Of a DNA stretch of 6,197 bases, positions 5,157 to 6,197 are shown in pieces (positions within the stretch are counted from its first letter, which is position 1; each line of letters opens with the position of its first letter). The stretch is from Ignavibacteriota bacterium (GTDB lineage Bacteria > Bacteroidota > Kapaibacteriia > Palsa-1295). The stretch covers positions 1 through 6,197 of the forward strand of contig PLXB01000209.1 of NCBI GenBank assembly GCA_003151215.1. Direction: 5' to 3'. The position numbers were made by a program, and so were the translations under genes. Under the pieces are notes generated by a model. That model was not told where the DNA came from and made no database searches. It saw only the letters and a program-made list of their open reading frames with translations.

Positions 5157-6197
5157 CTACTTGGTACTGACTACCGGCCCCTTCTCCTGCCAGCTCGCCC
5201 AATACTCTTTCCACTCCACGGCTTCGGCAGCGGGAGCGATCTTCAGAGGGCTATGGGCATCGAGCATCATCGCACATTCGTTGGTGCGAGTGAGTTTATC
5301 CTGATTACGCAACGCTTTCGGATGCGGTCCATGATGAATACCTTGCGGATGAAGCGTGAGCATTGCCGCCTCAATATTATCGCGGCTGAAGAAATCGCCG
5401 TCATGATAAAAAAGGACTTCATCGTAGTCGCTATTGCGATGATAGAACGGTACTTTCAATGTATCCTTATCCTCTTCGAGCGGACGCGGAAGGAAAGAAC
5501 AGATGACAAAATTCTTTGCAAGAAATGTCGTATGCACGGGCGGTGGAAGATGTACACGAGGCGACATCACCGGACGAATATCACGCATATTGATCTTGAA
5601 GCATGTCAGATCGCCGCGCCAGCCGACGATATCAATGGGATTATATGGATAGAAGATCGAAGTCCATTCGCCAAGCCGCTTGACGCGAATTTCGTATTCT
5701 TTTCCGTTCTCTCCTGCTGATTTATATTCGGTAAATTCAGGAATCGTTACAGCGCCCATGTCATATAAGGCATGCATTCCCATAAGACCCTTCTGCTCAG
5801 GAGTCGGCGGAAGTATTTCCGAGTGGGCTTCGACGAGGACGAAAAAATTATCTTTCGTCTTCGGAATCATGCGGTACGTCGTAGCACGAGGGATGACAAT
5901 ATAATCTCCCGGCTCGAAATCAAGCACGCCGAAATCCGTTTCAAATTTGCCTTCGCCTTTATGTATGAAATAAAGCAGGTCTCCATCGGCATTACGCAAA
6001 TACGCCGGATGCGGCTCCGAGCGGCGCGAAATGAGCATGATGAGATCGTCGTTATAGAGGATCGCAGTCGGCAAGCCGTTCGGATCTTTCATATCCGTCG
6101 GCTCGATATTTTTTAGATAAAAAGCGTGAGGGCGAAGCGGTCCTTCGATGCGTGTCCAACCGGTCGGCGGATGCGCATGATAGAGGTGCGAGACGCG
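5157..6197 (-). CDS. hmgA: Homogentisate 1,2-dioxygenase, 5' end outside window
   Basis: The frame is open from the right edge (RVSHLYHAHPPTGWTRIEG) to a TAG at 5157-5159, giving 346 visible residues; an internal ATG at 6092 is not the start. The protein opens the aromatic ring of homogentisate to maleylacetoacetate using Fe(II) and O2, the central step of tyrosine/phenylalanine breakdown, in the cytosol. In fragment numbering, the iron ligands known from human and Pseudomonas enzymes are recognisable as His253 and Glu260 (FYHRNSDYDE) and His289 (GIHHGPHP). His222 (PPVHTTF) fits the acid-base histidine. NDDLIMLISRRSEP, FETDFG and PGDYIVIPRATTYR are strong cupin-family signatures. All key residues are present, and roughly 40 N-terminal residues are missing. 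A GH44 gene follows after 14 nt. Its promoter must lie beyond the window. Confidence 0.93.
   Translation of the reverse strand, partial: RVSHLYHAHPPTGWTRIEGPLRPHAFYLKNIEPTDMKDPNGLPTAILYNDDLIMLISRRSEPHPAYLRNADGDLLYFIHKGEGKFETDFGVLDFEPGDYIVIPRATTYRMIPKTKDNFFVLVEAHSEILPPTPEQKGLMGMHALYDMGAVTIPEFTEYKSAGENGKEYEIRVKRLGEWTSIFYPYNPIDIVGWRGDLTCFKINMRDIRPVMSPRVHLPPPVHTTFLAKNFVICSFLPRPLEEDKDTLKVPFYHRNSDYDEVLFYHDGDFFSRDNIEAAMLTLHPQGIHHGPHPKALRNQDKLTRTNECAMMLDAHSPLKIAPAAEAVEWKEYWASWQEKGPVVSTK

Noticed and set aside
5145..5720. Plus-strand open frame of 191 codons opposite hmgA
   Set aside because: It is a shadow of the conserved homogentisate dioxygenase reading frame.

Overview
The window looks like a chromosomal segment from a member of the Bacteroidota/Chlorobiota/Ignavibacteria/Kapabacteria group. 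The reasons are a glycoside hydrolase ending in a type IX secretion (Por-type) C-terminal sorting domain, short lipoproteins with an S-rich region after the lipobox cysteine, starts mostly without Shine-Dalgarno sequences, and a -7 element of the Bacteroidetes type (TAnnTTTG). The exact phylum cannot be fixed from this sequence.

Layout. Positions 3-296 (+) hold the 3' end of a gene that may encode a ferritin-like protein. Positions 297-604 hold an AT-rich dyad, a 34-codon fragment resembling the N-terminus of a restriction/methyltransferase-type protein, and a second short coding-like stretch in another frame. ATGA overlaps link that stretch through an 18-residue ORF to the next gene. Positions 605-1827 (+) carry two tandem paralogous lipoproteins with a jelly-roll-like domain, bracketed by a 21-bp near-identical direct repeat. 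Positions 1828-2478 have no convincing protein gene but are rich in structure: a GC-rich hairpin, three copies of a GGCACCT dyad about four helical turns apart, a very good promoter (TTGACA-N17-TATATTTG) with no gene behind it, and a foldable downstream sequence that could be a non-coding RNA.

The minus strand from 6197 down to 2479 is a tightly packed gene string: homogentisate 1,2-dioxygenase (hmgA, 5' end outside the window), then a secreted GH44 beta-glucanase after 14 nt, then a YdfG-like short-chain dehydrogenase after 3 nt. The spacing implies co-transcription. The combination of aromatic amino-acid catabolism, an exported polysaccharide hydrolase and a hydroxy-acid/aldehyde oxidoreductase is not an established pathway, so it may be simple read-through from the hmgA promoter.

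The points most worth checking are the repeat-phased promoter with a possible structured RNA at about 2120-2400, the 9-bp repeat that supplies both the start codon and the signal peptide of the GH44 enzyme, and the direct repeats that bracket the lipoprotein pair.
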